DNA from: Chloroflexota bacterium | GTDB taxonomy: Bacteria > Chloroflexota > Limnocylindria > Limnocylindrales > CSP1-4 | Direction of reading: 5' to 3' | Length of the DNA stretch: 51,492 bases | Assembly (NCBI GenBank): GCA_029778235.1 | Contig: JAKOQS010000141.1 | Location: 1-51,492, forward strand | In this document: positions 7,894-18,064 of the stretch, in pieces | Position numbering within the stretch: the first letter of the stretch is position 1 | Layout: each line of letters opens with the position of its first letter | Notes under the pieces: generated by a model | Told to the model about the DNA's origin: nothing | The model's database searches: none | The model's input: only the letters and a program-made list of their open reading frames with translations | Position numbers and translations under genes: made by a program

Positions 7894-8880
7894 TCAGCCG
7901 CGGTCGCGAAGGAGACGCTGGTGCGCGGTGGCCCGTGCGCCGCCGAGGCCTTCGCCGTCGGGGCTGGCCCAGCCGAAGGCGATGCCGACGCCCGGGGCGT
8001 TGGTCGCGAGCCAGCTCTCGCAGGTCGCGCGCACACGCTCGACGAAGTTGACGGCCCGGATCTCGTCGGTCTCGGTGAGCAGGACCGCGTACAGCCCGGG
8101 GCCGATCACGGCGGCGCGATCGCTGTTCCGCACGTTGGCGCGCAGGGTGGTCCCGATCATCGCGGCGGCGCGCGCGGCGACGCCGCGGCCGTGGACGGCG
8201 ACGACAGCGTCGAGCCCGTCGAGCTCCACGAGGACGATCGTCGTGGGGCGTCGGTAGCGCCGCTCTCGGGGATCCTCTTCGGCGATCCACAGCTCCCAGG
8301 CGACCGCGGACCCGAGGCCCGTCGTCGCGTCTGTGAGCAGGCGGGAGAGCGCCTCGCGGTCCACGGCCGGTGCGGGGTCGGAGGCCGCGACCGCATCGAG
8401 CAGCGGACGCACCACGCCCGGATCGGCGTCGGGCCAGGCGACGGACGGGTCGGGCCGGTCGACCAACGCCCCGTCGGCGGTGTCGGCCGGGCCGTCACCC
8501 GACGCGACGACCAGGTCCGGCCACGCGACGGGCGCCGGCACCGAGGCCCAGCCGTCGGGCTCGGCGGCGGACTCGTCGCTGCCGTCGGAGAGGAACTGCT
8601 CGTCGGCCGGCGTGAACAGGGCGGACGGACCGTCGGACGGATCGGTGGCCTCGTCGTCGGACGGGTCGGCGTCGGACGGTGGAACGAGCTCGGCGATCCG
8701 GCGGGCGATGGCCGGGTCGGCCAGCTGCGTGTCCGTGCCGCCGGGGGGCACGTAGCCGCCCGATTCCCAGGCGACCGAGCTGCGCCGCCGGAACAGGCCG
8801 AAGGCCATGATGCCGAGCGTCAGGGCGCTCGTGGTGGCCACGACCGTGACGGTCACGTTCGTCAGCTCAGCAGGTCCCAC
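7894..8880 (-). CDS. Membrane-anchored degenerate GGDEF-domain protein
   Basis: 328 residues. One membrane helix (about residues 9-28, VTVTVVATTSALTLGIMAFG) is followed by a long Asp/Ser/Pro-rich linker (about 40-180) and a C-terminal domain with the fold pattern of diguanylate cyclases: DATTGLGSAVAWE (cf. DxLTGLxNR), IVLVELDGLDAVVAVHG and RVRATCESWLA. The catalytic GGDEF loop is replaced by GPGLY in AVIGPGLYAVLL, so cyclase activity is not expected; it could be a sensor or nucleotide-binding relic. The GTG at 8880 is preceded by GGAGAAGGG and gives a short cytoplasm-free N-terminus. A TACCGT box at 8969-8974 would leave a leader of about 83 nt. Confidence 0.72.
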   Translation of the reverse strand: MGPAELTNVTVTVVATTSALTLGIMAFGLFRRRSSVAWESGGYVPPGGTDTQLADPAIARRIAELVPPSDADPSDDEATDPSDGPSALFTPADEQFLSDGSDESAAEPDGWASVPAPVAWPDLVVASGDGPADTADGALVDRPDPSVAWPDADPGVVRPLLDAVAASDPAPAVDREALSRLLTDATTGLGSAVAWELWIAEEDPRERRYRRPTTIVLVELDGLDAVVAVHGRGVAARAAAMIGTTLRANVRNSDRAAVIGPGLYAVLLTETDEIRAVNFVERVRATCESWLATNAPGVGIAFGWASPDGEGLGGARATAHQRLLRDRG

Positions 8881-9095
8881 GTTCCCTTCTCCCGAGCGCC
8901 GGACCGGACCCCGGTCGGGATCCGTCGAGGTGAGTCTCCTCCCGCTGGTGACGTACTGGCACCAGACGACGGTACCGATCGGCATGGGAGAAGGGTCCCG
9001 GGTACGTCCACCCGTCGGGATGGGCCCCCGGGCGCTGGCGGCCCGAGGCCGACCGTGCGCACGCATGCCGGCGCGCGAGCGCCGACGGTCCGACG

Positions 9096-11198
<2,103 letters not shown>

Positions 11199-11226
11199 CG
11201 TCCCTCCTGCCGCTCGAGCACGCCCG

Positions 11227-11232
11227 ATGCTA
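11227..11232 (-). promoter_or_regulatory. -10 element TAGCAT of ctaAB
   Basis: TAGCAT lies 28 nt before the GTG start, leaving a short leader with AGGAGGG. Divergent from the promoter of the thioredoxin-like lipoprotein gene. Confidence 0.45.
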
Positions 11233-11321
11233 GCAGGGGCGGCCCCGGAAGGCCGAGGGCGGATGCCGCGGGCGCCCCTGAACGTCCAGGACCGCCGACG
11301 GCCCTCTCGGGCGTTCGGCGC

Positions 11322-11327
11322 TACACT
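11322..11327 (+). promoter_or_regulatory. -10 element TACACT of the thioredoxin-like lipoprotein gene
   Basis: TACACT lies 9 nt before the ATG; no ribosome-binding site is present, so the transcript is leaderless or nearly so. Confidence 0.4.
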
Positions 11328-11336
11328 CGCCGCGGC

Positions 11337-12332
11337 ATGACCTTCCCCCAGCTCCCCGGTCGTCCCGCCTCGTCCGTCGCGGTCGTCGCCCTCGCCTCGC
11401 TCCTGATCGTCAGCGCCTGCTCGGCCGGCGCGACGAGCGGCTCCCCCGTACCGGTCGCGTCCATGGGCGTGGCGTCGCCTGCCACCTCTGCCTTCGACGG
11501 GTGGCCGCTTCCGGGCCAGGCCACGACGACGAGCTTCATCCCCGTCCTCGCCTCGGCCGAGAACGTCGTCGGGCGGTCACGGTTCCTGCTCACTCTCGTG
11601 GACCGGGACAACAAGCCGATCGCATCCCCCGACCGGAAGGTCACCCTCAAGATGTTCGACCTCGCGAAAGACCCGGCGAACCCCGCCCAGACCGTGCCGG
11701 CCGACTTCCTCTGGGCGATCGAGGGCGAGCGCGGCTTCTACGTCGCGTACGTGGACTTCCCGCAGGCCGGGGAGTGGGGCGTGGAGGTGGACGTCGCACG
11801 CGAGGGCGCCGCGCCGGAGGCCGCCCGCGTCCGGTTCGACGTCCAGGAGAAGGGCGCCACCGTCCAGGTCGGCGAGCGTGCGCCAAGCGTGAAGACGCCC
11901 ACGCTGGCCGACGTGGGCGGCGATCCGAGGCGGCTCTCGACCGACCAGAGCCCGGATCCGGCCCTGTACGAGATGTCGGTCAAGGACGCGATCGACGCGC
12001 ACCGGCCCTTCGTCCTCGTGTTCGCGACGCCGGCCTTCTGCCAGAGCCGCGTCTGCGGGCCCACGCTGGACCTCGTCAAGAAGGTCAAGGCGGAGGAGCC
12101 GGGCGTCACCTTCATCAACGTCGAGCCGTATGCGCTCACCTGGAAGGACGGGTCGCTCCAGCCTGTCCTCGACGCGAACGGCCAGCTCACGCCCGTCCCG
12201 TCCGTCGAGGCGTACGGCCTCCTCGTCGAGCCCTGGATCTTCGTGGTGGACCGCGAGGGGATGGTGCGTGGGTCGTTCGAGGCCGTCGTCTCCGAGAAGG
12301 AGCTCCGCGACGCGATCGATGCGGTGAAGTAG
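11337..12332 (+). CDS. Thioredoxin-fold lipoprotein with a CX4C motif
   Basis: 331 residues. The N-terminus is a lipoprotein signal: a hydrophobic stretch then LIVSAC with the lipidated Cys at 28. A beta-rich region (about 60-180, RFLLTLVDRDNKPIAS) precedes a thioredoxin-like domain (about 205-330) with FVLVFATPAFCQSRVCGP. The two Cys (235, 240) are four residues apart, unlike CxxC of thioredoxins and CxxxC of SCO proteins. The domain continues with TFINVEPYAL and WIFVVDREG, as in peroxiredoxin/SCO folds. It is divergent from ctaAB, so a role in copper or redox assembly of an aa3 oxidase outside the membrane is plausible, but inferred only from context. Confidence 0.8.
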   Translation: MTFPQLPGRPASSVAVVALASLLIVSACSAGATSGSPVPVASMGVASPATSAFDGWPLPGQATTTSFIPVLASAENVVGRSRFLLTLVDRDNKPIASPDRKVTLKMFDLAKDPANPAQTVPADFLWAIEGERGFYVAYVDFPQAGEWGVEVDVAREGAAPEAARVRFDVQEKGATVQVGERAPSVKTPTLADVGGDPRRLSTDQSPDPALYEMSVKDAIDAHRPFVLVFATPAFCQSRVCGPTLDLVKKVKAEEPGVTFINVEPYALTWKDGSLQPVLDANGQLTPVPSVEAYGLLVEPWIFVVDREGMVRGSFEAVVSEKELRDAIDAVK

Positions 12333-12565
12333 GGCGGCCGACCGCCGACGCCCGCGCGCCCGCGCCGGGTCGCCGCGCCCGACGGGACGACCCGTCCGCG
12401 AACGGTCGAGCGAACTGAACGACCTGCGGCACTTGCGGGCCGCCGAGCGCCGAGCGATGGTGGTCCGAGCGCGGGGGGCGAGGACACGCGGGCCATACGG
12501 CGGCCGCCGGGACCGCGCCGAGCCACTGGCGAGACCGACCCGCCATCGCATGGAGGTTGCCTGCG

Positions 12566-12994
12566 ATGGCGATCCATGCACCCGCCCATCGTCCGGCAGT
12601 CCACTTCCACTTCGCGGCTCCGCACGCGAGCGCGCTGGACGACCTGCTGACGGCGTTCGTCGTCGGGGTCGTGACTCTCGCCGTCGCGTGGGGCGCGATG
12701 GCCATCGCGACGCAGGCCGGCTGGTACACGGCGCCCACGGCCGAGGCCGCGTATTCAGAGGTGACGAGCGCGGCAGCCTGGGACGGGAGCGCCGCGATGG
12801 AGGCGCTCACGATCCGGTCGCAGCCGCTCACGCCCGAGGCCCAGAGCCTCCTGCTCTACCGCGCCGACGAGCGCACGCTCGCGGGCACCGAGGCGCAGAG
12901 CCTGCTCCTCTTCCGTGCGGGTGAGCGTGAGTCGGCCGTCACGGAGGCGGAGAGCCTCGTGATCTTCCGCGCGGGCGAGCGACTCGGCCGCTGA
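12566..12994 (+). CDS. Small membrane protein with three 18-residue C-terminal repeats
   Basis: 142 residues; no family recognised. A His/Pro-rich N-terminus (HAPAHRPAVHFHFAAPHA) is followed by one strong membrane helix (about residues 28-50, LLTAFVVGVVTLAVAWGAM), then a segment ending in three tandem units of the type EAQSLLLFRAGERESAVT at residues 91, 109 and 127. Each unit begins with EAxSLL and has xFRAGER. The start is supported by GGAGG (12552-12556) nine bases before the ATG. A strong hairpin lies after the stop. The regular 54-bp period and consistent codon frame argue that it is a real gene. Function unknown; the repeats may bind a partner at the membrane surface. Confidence 0.65.
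   Translation: MAIHAPAHRPAVHFHFAAPHASALDDLLTAFVVGVVTLAVAWGAMAIATQAGWYTAPTAEAAYSEVTSAAAWDGSAAMEALTIRSQPLTPEAQSLLLYRADERTLAGTEAQSLLLFRAGERESAVTEAESLVIFRAGERLGR
12836..12991 (+). repeat. 54-bp coding repeat, three copies
   Basis: Units start at 12836, 12890 and 12944. They are diverged in sequence but exactly in phase (18 codons each), so they have been kept at protein level. The third copy is shortened by the stop codon. Confidence 0.85.
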
Positions 12995-13003
12995 CCCGCG
13001 CAC

Positions 13004-13051
13004 CGACGGGCCCGGGGACCGCACGATGGGCGGAGGCCCCCGGGCCCGTCG
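13004..13051. terminator. Bidirectional terminator hairpin
   Basis: A 14-bp perfect stem (13004-13017 with 13038-13051) with a 20-nt loop lies 9 nt after the repeat-protein stop and before the convergent FGGY kinase gene end. Confidence 0.6.
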
Positions 13052-13124
13052 CCATGCCCGGGTCGAGGTCGCGCTCGGCCGGCGCGCACCGCGTCCGGGC
13101 ACGTGCGTCGCGCGGCGATGCCCG

Positions 13125-14681
13125 TCAGAGCGTGCCGGGGTAGCCCGTGACCCGGCGGATCTCCTCGTACAGCGGGCGGAGCCGCGCGTACATCCGCCTG
13201 TAGACCTTCGCGTACAGCTCGTCGTAGAGCGCGTGGTGCGCGGGATCGGGATCGCGGACCGAGGCCACGCGGGTCATCTCGCGCACGGCCGTCGGCACGT
13301 CGGGGTGGATCCCCAGGCCCACCGCCGCATCGATCGCGGCGCCGAGCCCCGACGCCTCGTGGGTGTGGGGACGCGAGACCGGGAGCCCGAAGACGTCGGC
13401 GACGATCTCGACGGCCACCCCGCTCTGGGCACCGCCACCCGCGGCGCGCAGCTCCCTGATCGCCACCCCCGTCTTCTTCTGCGTCCGCTCCATCCCCTCG
13501 CGCAGGGCGTATGCGAGGCCCTCGAGCAGCGCGCGGTACACGTGCGCGCGCGTGTGGACATCGCCGAAACCGACGATCGCGCCCTTCGCCTCCGGGCCCG
13601 GGACCCGGATCCCCGGGGACCACGTGGGCTGGATGGTGAGGCCCATCGAGCCGGGCGGCACCGACGCTGCGAGCTCGTCGAGCGCCTCGTGCGGCAGCAT
13701 GCCGAGGCTGGCGGCGCGCGCCTCCTCCGCGTGGCCGAACTCGCGGAGGTACCACTCCACGAGCCAGAAGCCGCGGTAGATCTGCATCTCCAGCGACCAT
13801 GCGCCGGGGACGGCCGCGGGGTACGGCGGGACCAGCGGGATCGCCTCGACGTAGCGCCGCTGCGTCGTGTTGAACGTGGCGGTCGTCCCGAACGAGAGCG
13901 CGCCGATGGACGGGTCGAGGGCGCCGGAGCCGAGCACCTCGCACGCCTTGTCCGCGGCTGCCGCGATCAGCGGCAGGCCCGCCGGGATCCCCGTCGCGTC
14001 GGCCGCGGCGCGGGAGATCTCGCCGAGCGGCTCCGTCGGCGGCACGAGGCCGGGCAGCGCCTCGGGGTCGATCGGCGCGAGGAGCCACTTCCAGTCGCCC
14101 GCGTCCGCCCAGCGCTGCCGCTTGTAGTCGAACGGGATGTATCCCACCTGCGCCCCGACCGAGTCCGCGTACCGGCCGGTGAGTCGGTGCACGAGATACC
14201 CGGAGAGGAACAGGTAGTGCGCCATGCGGTCCCACACGTCGGGCTCGTGGGCGCGGATCCACGCCGCCTCGCAGTCGGCCTGGAACGCGGCGACCGTCTC
14301 GGTCACGCCGAGGGCACGGAAGGCGATCCCCCACTTCCCGCCGAGTGGCGGCAGGCCCTCGACCCGCCGCTGGTCGAGCCAGACGATCGCGGGGCGCAGG
14401 GGGCGGCCGTCGCGATCGAGCACGACGACCGTGGAGCGCTGGGTGGTGAGCGCGACACCCGCGAGCGAGCCCCGGTCGAGACCGCCCGCCCACAGCCGTC
14501 CGCACGCCTCGCCGATCGCGCGCCAGTAGAGGTCCGGGTCCTGTTCCGCCCAGCCGGGGTGCGGGCTGACGTACGGCTCGATCGGGACCTTGGCGACGGC
14601 GACGAGCTCGCCGCGCGGGTCGAACGCGAGCGCCCGCACGCTCTGCGTGCCGACGTCGATGGAGAGGATCCGGTCACCCAT
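13125..14681 (-). CDS. FGGY-family carbohydrate kinase
   Basis: 518 residues. SIDVGTQSVRALAFD is the N-terminal phosphate-1 motif, AIVWLDQRR and IAAAADKACEVLGSGA follow, and RELRAAGGGAQSGVAVEIVADVFGLPV with EASGLGAAI forms the C-terminal FGGY signature and ATP site. Members phosphorylate sugars or polyols such as xylulose, glycerol or ribulose; the substrate is not predictable here. The ATG overlaps the stop of the upstream FAD oxidase by 8 nt (ATGGGTGA), so the two are translationally coupled and likely act on related compounds. It is the last gene of a long minus-strand run. Confidence 0.9.
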   Translation of the reverse strand: MGDRILSIDVGTQSVRALAFDPRGELVAVAKVPIEPYVSPHPGWAEQDPDLYWRAIGEACGRLWAGGLDRGSLAGVALTTQRSTVVVLDRDGRPLRPAIVWLDQRRVEGLPPLGGKWGIAFRALGVTETVAAFQADCEAAWIRAHEPDVWDRMAHYLFLSGYLVHRLTGRYADSVGAQVGYIPFDYKRQRWADAGDWKWLLAPIDPEALPGLVPPTEPLGEISRAAADATGIPAGLPLIAAAADKACEVLGSGALDPSIGALSFGTTATFNTTQRRYVEAIPLVPPYPAAVPGAWSLEMQIYRGFWLVEWYLREFGHAEEARAASLGMLPHEALDELAASVPPGSMGLTIQPTWSPGIRVPGPEAKGAIVGFGDVHTRAHVYRALLEGLAYALREGMERTQKKTGVAIRELRAAGGGAQSGVAVEIVADVFGLPVSRPHTHEASGLGAAIDAAVGLGIHPDVPTAVREMTRVASVRDPDPAHHALYDELYAKVYRRMYARLRPLYEEIRRVTGYPGTL

Positions 14682-16335
14682 CGTCGCGCCCCTCCGCGGC
14701 GCCGGACGGCCCCGGTCCGTCGTGCGCGTCGCCGAGCAGGACCCCCGGTGCCATGATCCCCTCCGGGTCGAACGTGGCCGCCGCCGCGCGGATCGCCCGG
14801 ATCCCCAACGACCCCTTCTCGGCTGCGAGGTACGCGCGGTGGTCCCGCCCGACGCCGTGCTGGTGGCTGATCGTCCCGCCGAGATCGACGATCGCCCGGC
14901 TCGCCACGTCCTTCACCGCCCTCCAGCGGGCGAGCGTGACGTCCGGGTCCTGGGCGAGCCGGAACAGGTAGGTGACGTAGACGCTCGACCCGCTCGCGTA
15001 GACGTGCGACAGGTGTGCGAAGGCGTGCACCCGCTCGCCCTCCGCCTCGAGCACGCGGCGCATCACCGGCGCGAGGCGCGCGAGCAGGCGCGGCACGGCC
15101 GACCAGTCGGCGGCGGTCTCCAGGGTGTCGACCGCGTAGCCGGCGGACCAGAGCGCGTCACGCAGGTATGGGGTCCGGAACCGGTTCCTTCGCCACTCCT
15201 CGCCCACGCGCGGCACCCGGACGCCGCCGTGCCGACCGAGGATCGCGAATGCGTCGAGCAGCGCGACGGAGACGGTGGGATGCCCGCCCGCCGCACCGAC
15301 GACCGCCATCGCGCGGCCGCGCGGGACCCCGCGAGCGCCCAGGTAAGCGCGGAGCGTCCGCATCGTGCGGGCGTGCCCGGCGAGCGCGAGGTTCGTCTCG
15401 GTCTCGGCGGGCGTGGAGAGCCGGACCATCGAGAGCGGCAGCTCCGCGGTGGCGAGGTCGTGGACCGCGGCATACGCGCGTTCCCAATCGGGGAAGAAGA
15501 CAGCGTGGAACCTCTCGTCCTCCGGGAGCGGCGACGTCCGCAGCACGGCCTCGGTGACCACGCCCAGGCGGCCCTCGGAGCCGAGGACGAGCTGACGGAG
15601 GTCCGGGCCGGCGGCCGAGGCCGGGAACGGCGGCATCCGCAGCGTGCCCGCCGGCGATTCGAGCACGCCGCCGGCGAAGCGCTGGTCGATCCGGCCGTAG
15701 CCGATGGACTGCTGCCCGACGGACCGCGTCGCGATCCAGCCGCCCACCGTCGAGAGCTCCCAGCTCTGCGGGTAGTGCCCGAGCGTCCGGCCCAGGCCCG
15801 CGAGCGCGGCCTCGACCGCCGGCCCGGTCGTCCCCGGGCCGAACGTGGCGAGCCCGCTCGCGTCGTCGAAACGGACGAGCCCGGCCATGCGGCCGAGGTC
15901 GAGGGAGAGGCACGGGGCGGGGCCGTCGGGCGCCGAGAGATGGCCCAGGACGCTGGTGCCCCCGCCGTAGGGCACGACCCGCGCCCCCATCGCCGCCGAC
16001 CAGTGGAGCAGGTCGCGGACGTCCGAAGCGCTCGCGGGTCGCGCGACGCCATCGGGCACCCGCCCGATCCTCCCGCTGCGGAGCGCGACCCAGTCGGGGA
16101 GGCTCTGGCCACGCGCGTGGCGCAGCCGATCCTCCGGGTCCGACGACACGAGCGGATGCGGCGGCAGCGCGGGCGCGGCGTCCCCATCCGCGGCGCGGAC
16201 GGACGCCACGGCCTCCGCGAGCGTCGCGTCCGCCGGTGGCGTCCCCGCCCCGACGACCCGGTCCAGGAACGCGCCGGCGCCCTCGGGGAGCGGGAAGGAG
16301 TCGGCCTCGTCGCCCCAGCCGTTCCAGCGTCGCAT
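14674..16335 (-). CDS. FAD-binding oxidase, alkyldihydroxyacetonephosphate synthase-like
   Basis: 553 residues. The N-terminus MRRWNGWG is a hallmark of bacterial AGPS-like proteins. The FAD-binding PCMH domain has VPYGGGTSVLGHL and GSEGRLGVVTEAVLR, and the C-terminal domain ends with SHQHGVGRDH and FDPEGIMAPGVLL, where the His-rich loop corresponds to the AGPS active site. AGPS itself makes the ether bond of ether lipids, but bacterial relatives also include D-lactate/glycolate-type dehydrogenases. GGGAGGTGAG precedes the ATG. Coupling to an FGGY kinase suggests oxidation and phosphorylation of one polyol or sugar derivative. Substrate uncertain. Confidence 0.85.
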   Translation of the reverse strand: MRRWNGWGDEADSFPLPEGAGAFLDRVVGAGTPPADATLAEAVASVRAADGDAAPALPPHPLVSSDPEDRLRHARGQSLPDWVALRSGRIGRVPDGVARPASASDVRDLLHWSAAMGARVVPYGGGTSVLGHLSAPDGPAPCLSLDLGRMAGLVRFDDASGLATFGPGTTGPAVEAALAGLGRTLGHYPQSWELSTVGGWIATRSVGQQSIGYGRIDQRFAGGVLESPAGTLRMPPFPASAAGPDLRQLVLGSEGRLGVVTEAVLRTSPLPEDERFHAVFFPDWERAYAAVHDLATAELPLSMVRLSTPAETETNLALAGHARTMRTLRAYLGARGVPRGRAMAVVGAAGGHPTVSVALLDAFAILGRHGGVRVPRVGEEWRRNRFRTPYLRDALWSAGYAVDTLETAADWSAVPRLLARLAPVMRRVLEAEGERVHAFAHLSHVYASGSSVYVTYLFRLAQDPDVTLARWRAVKDVASRAIVDLGGTISHQHGVGRDHRAYLAAEKGSLGIRAIRAAAATFDPEGIMAPGVLLGDAHDGPGPSGAAEGRDDG

Positions 16336-16399
16336 GCTCACCTCCCGGGCCGTCGCCGGTGAGCTGTCGCCCACGGGCCGCCCGCGGACCCGACGCCCA

Positions 16400-18064
16400 T
16401 CATGCGCCGCCCGCGACCGTCGCGCGGCCGGCATCGAGCATCAGCACGCGGTCCACCCGCCCCGCGACCGTGGCCCGGTGCGAGATCACGACCGTCGTCC
16501 GCCCGGCCAGGAACGGCGCGAGGGCGTCGAACAGCCGGCTCTCGGTCGCGACGTCCAGGTTGGCCGTCGCCTCGTCGAGCACGAGGATCGGCGCGCCCTT
16601 CAGGATCGCCCGTGCGATCGCGAGGCGCTGGCGCTCGCCCCCGGACAGTCGGACACCATCCTCTCCGATCCGCGTCTCGTACCCGTCGGGGAGCGCGAGG
16701 ATCGTCTCGTGGAGCTGGGCGATGCGACAGGCCGCCTCCATCTCCGCGTCGGTCGCCTCCGCCCGGGCCACCGCGAGGTTGTCTCGCACCGTCGCGTTGA
16801 ACAGGTGGACCTGCTGGGAGACGACGCCGAGCAGGCGCCGCACGTCCGCTGCGCGGTAGGCGTGCAGGTCACGCCCGCCGATGCGGATCTCGCCCTCACC
16901 GTAGTCGCGGAATCGCAGGAGCAGGTCCACGAGCGTGGACTTCCCCGCACCGCTCGGTCCCACGAGCGCGACACTGCCGCCCGCAGGGACGTCGAGGTCC
17001 AGCCCGTCCAGCACCCACGGCTCGCCCGCACCGTACCGGAACCGGAGGCCGCGGATCTCCAGGCCGGGGTGCGCCGGGGGCGGGGCCGGCTCGGCCGGAT
17101 CGACGGTCTCGGGCTCGGCGTCCACCAGCTCGAACAGCCGGCCGGCGGCGGCGCCGGTCGTGTCGAGGAGCTGCGCCGAGAGCGAAAGCGGCGCGACCGC
17201 CTCGAAGCTCGCCATCGCCGCGAGCGGGATCGTGGCGAGCCAGACGCCGTCGAGCGTGCCGCCGGCGACCAGCGGGATCGCGAGGGCGAGGACCGTCACG
17301 CCGGCGAGGCTCGTGCAGAGCGCGACGAGGGCGGCGTTGAGCCCCCGCACCTCGGCGAGCCGTTCGGCGGCCCGGTCCAGCTCACGCCCTGCCGCGAGCG
17401 TCCGAAGCCGCTGGCGATCGCCCTCGCCGAGGACCAGGAGGTCGGCCACGCCGCGGATGCCGTCCACGAGGAGCGTGGTCGTCTCGGCGCGCGCGTTCAC
17501 GGCGGCAGCGGCGGGCCCGCGGGTCAGCCGCCGGGTAACGAGGGGCAGGAGGAGACCGGTGAGGACGAGGAAGGCCGCGATCGCGATCCCGAGGACCGGG
17601 TCGAATGCGCCGAGCAGGAACGCCGACAGGGCGGTGACGAGCGCCGCGACGACCGGCGGGACGAGCACCCGGACGTACAGGTCCTCGAGCGTGTCCACGT
17701 CGGAGACGATCCGCGCGAGGAGATCGCCGCTGTGCCGTCCGGACAGCCGGGCGGGCGCGAGCGGCTCGATGGCGGCGAAGAACCACGCGCGCAGGCCGGC
17801 GAGGATGCGGAGCGTCGCTCGATGGGTCGCGTATCGCTCGAGGTACCGGACGACGGCCCGCGAGATCGCCAGGACCCGGACGGCGGTGATGGCCAGCGCG
17901 ACCTCCGCCACGTTGGTGACGATCGCCGAACGGGAGATCAGGTACGCCGAGACGGCCATGAGGCCGACGCTCGACCCGATCGCGGCGAAGCCGAGCAGCC
18001 CGCCGGCGAGGATCCACCAGCGATGGCGCGCCATGAGCCCCATCTCACGACGGAAGGTGCTCAC
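16400..18064 (-). CDS. cydC: CydC-type ABC transporter, permease-ATPase fusion
   Basis: 554 residues: six membrane helices (about 20-300) followed by an ATPase with Walker A VGPSGAGKSTLVDL, Q-loop VSQQVHLFN, signature LSGGERQRLAIARA and Walker B ILVLDEATANLD. SAYLISRSAIVTNVAEVALAITAVR matches the CydC first helix pair. CydDC exports glutathione or cysteine and is needed to assemble cytochrome bd. The GTG start overlaps the cydD stop as GTGA, giving an obligate heterodimer in one operon. The frame runs on upstream but only as an antisense-type shadow of cydD, so this is not a fused gene. Confidence 0.92.
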   Translation of the reverse strand: MSTFRREMGLMARHRWWILAGGLLGFAAIGSSVGLMAVSAYLISRSAIVTNVAEVALAITAVRVLAISRAVVRYLERYATHRATLRILAGLRAWFFAAIEPLAPARLSGRHSGDLLARIVSDVDTLEDLYVRVLVPPVVAALVTALSAFLLGAFDPVLGIAIAAFLVLTGLLLPLVTRRLTRGPAAAAVNARAETTTLLVDGIRGVADLLVLGEGDRQRLRTLAAGRELDRAAERLAEVRGLNAALVALCTSLAGVTVLALAIPLVAGGTLDGVWLATIPLAAMASFEAVAPLSLSAQLLDTTGAAAGRLFELVDAEPETVDPAEPAPPPAHPGLEIRGLRFRYGAGEPWVLDGLDLDVPAGGSVALVGPSGAGKSTLVDLLLRFRDYGEGEIRIGGRDLHAYRAADVRRLLGVVSQQVHLFNATVRDNLAVARAEATDAEMEAACRIAQLHETILALPDGYETRIGEDGVRLSGGERQRLAIARAILKGAPILVLDEATANLDVATESRLFDALAPFLAGRTTVVISHRATVAGRVDRVLMLDAGRATVAGGA

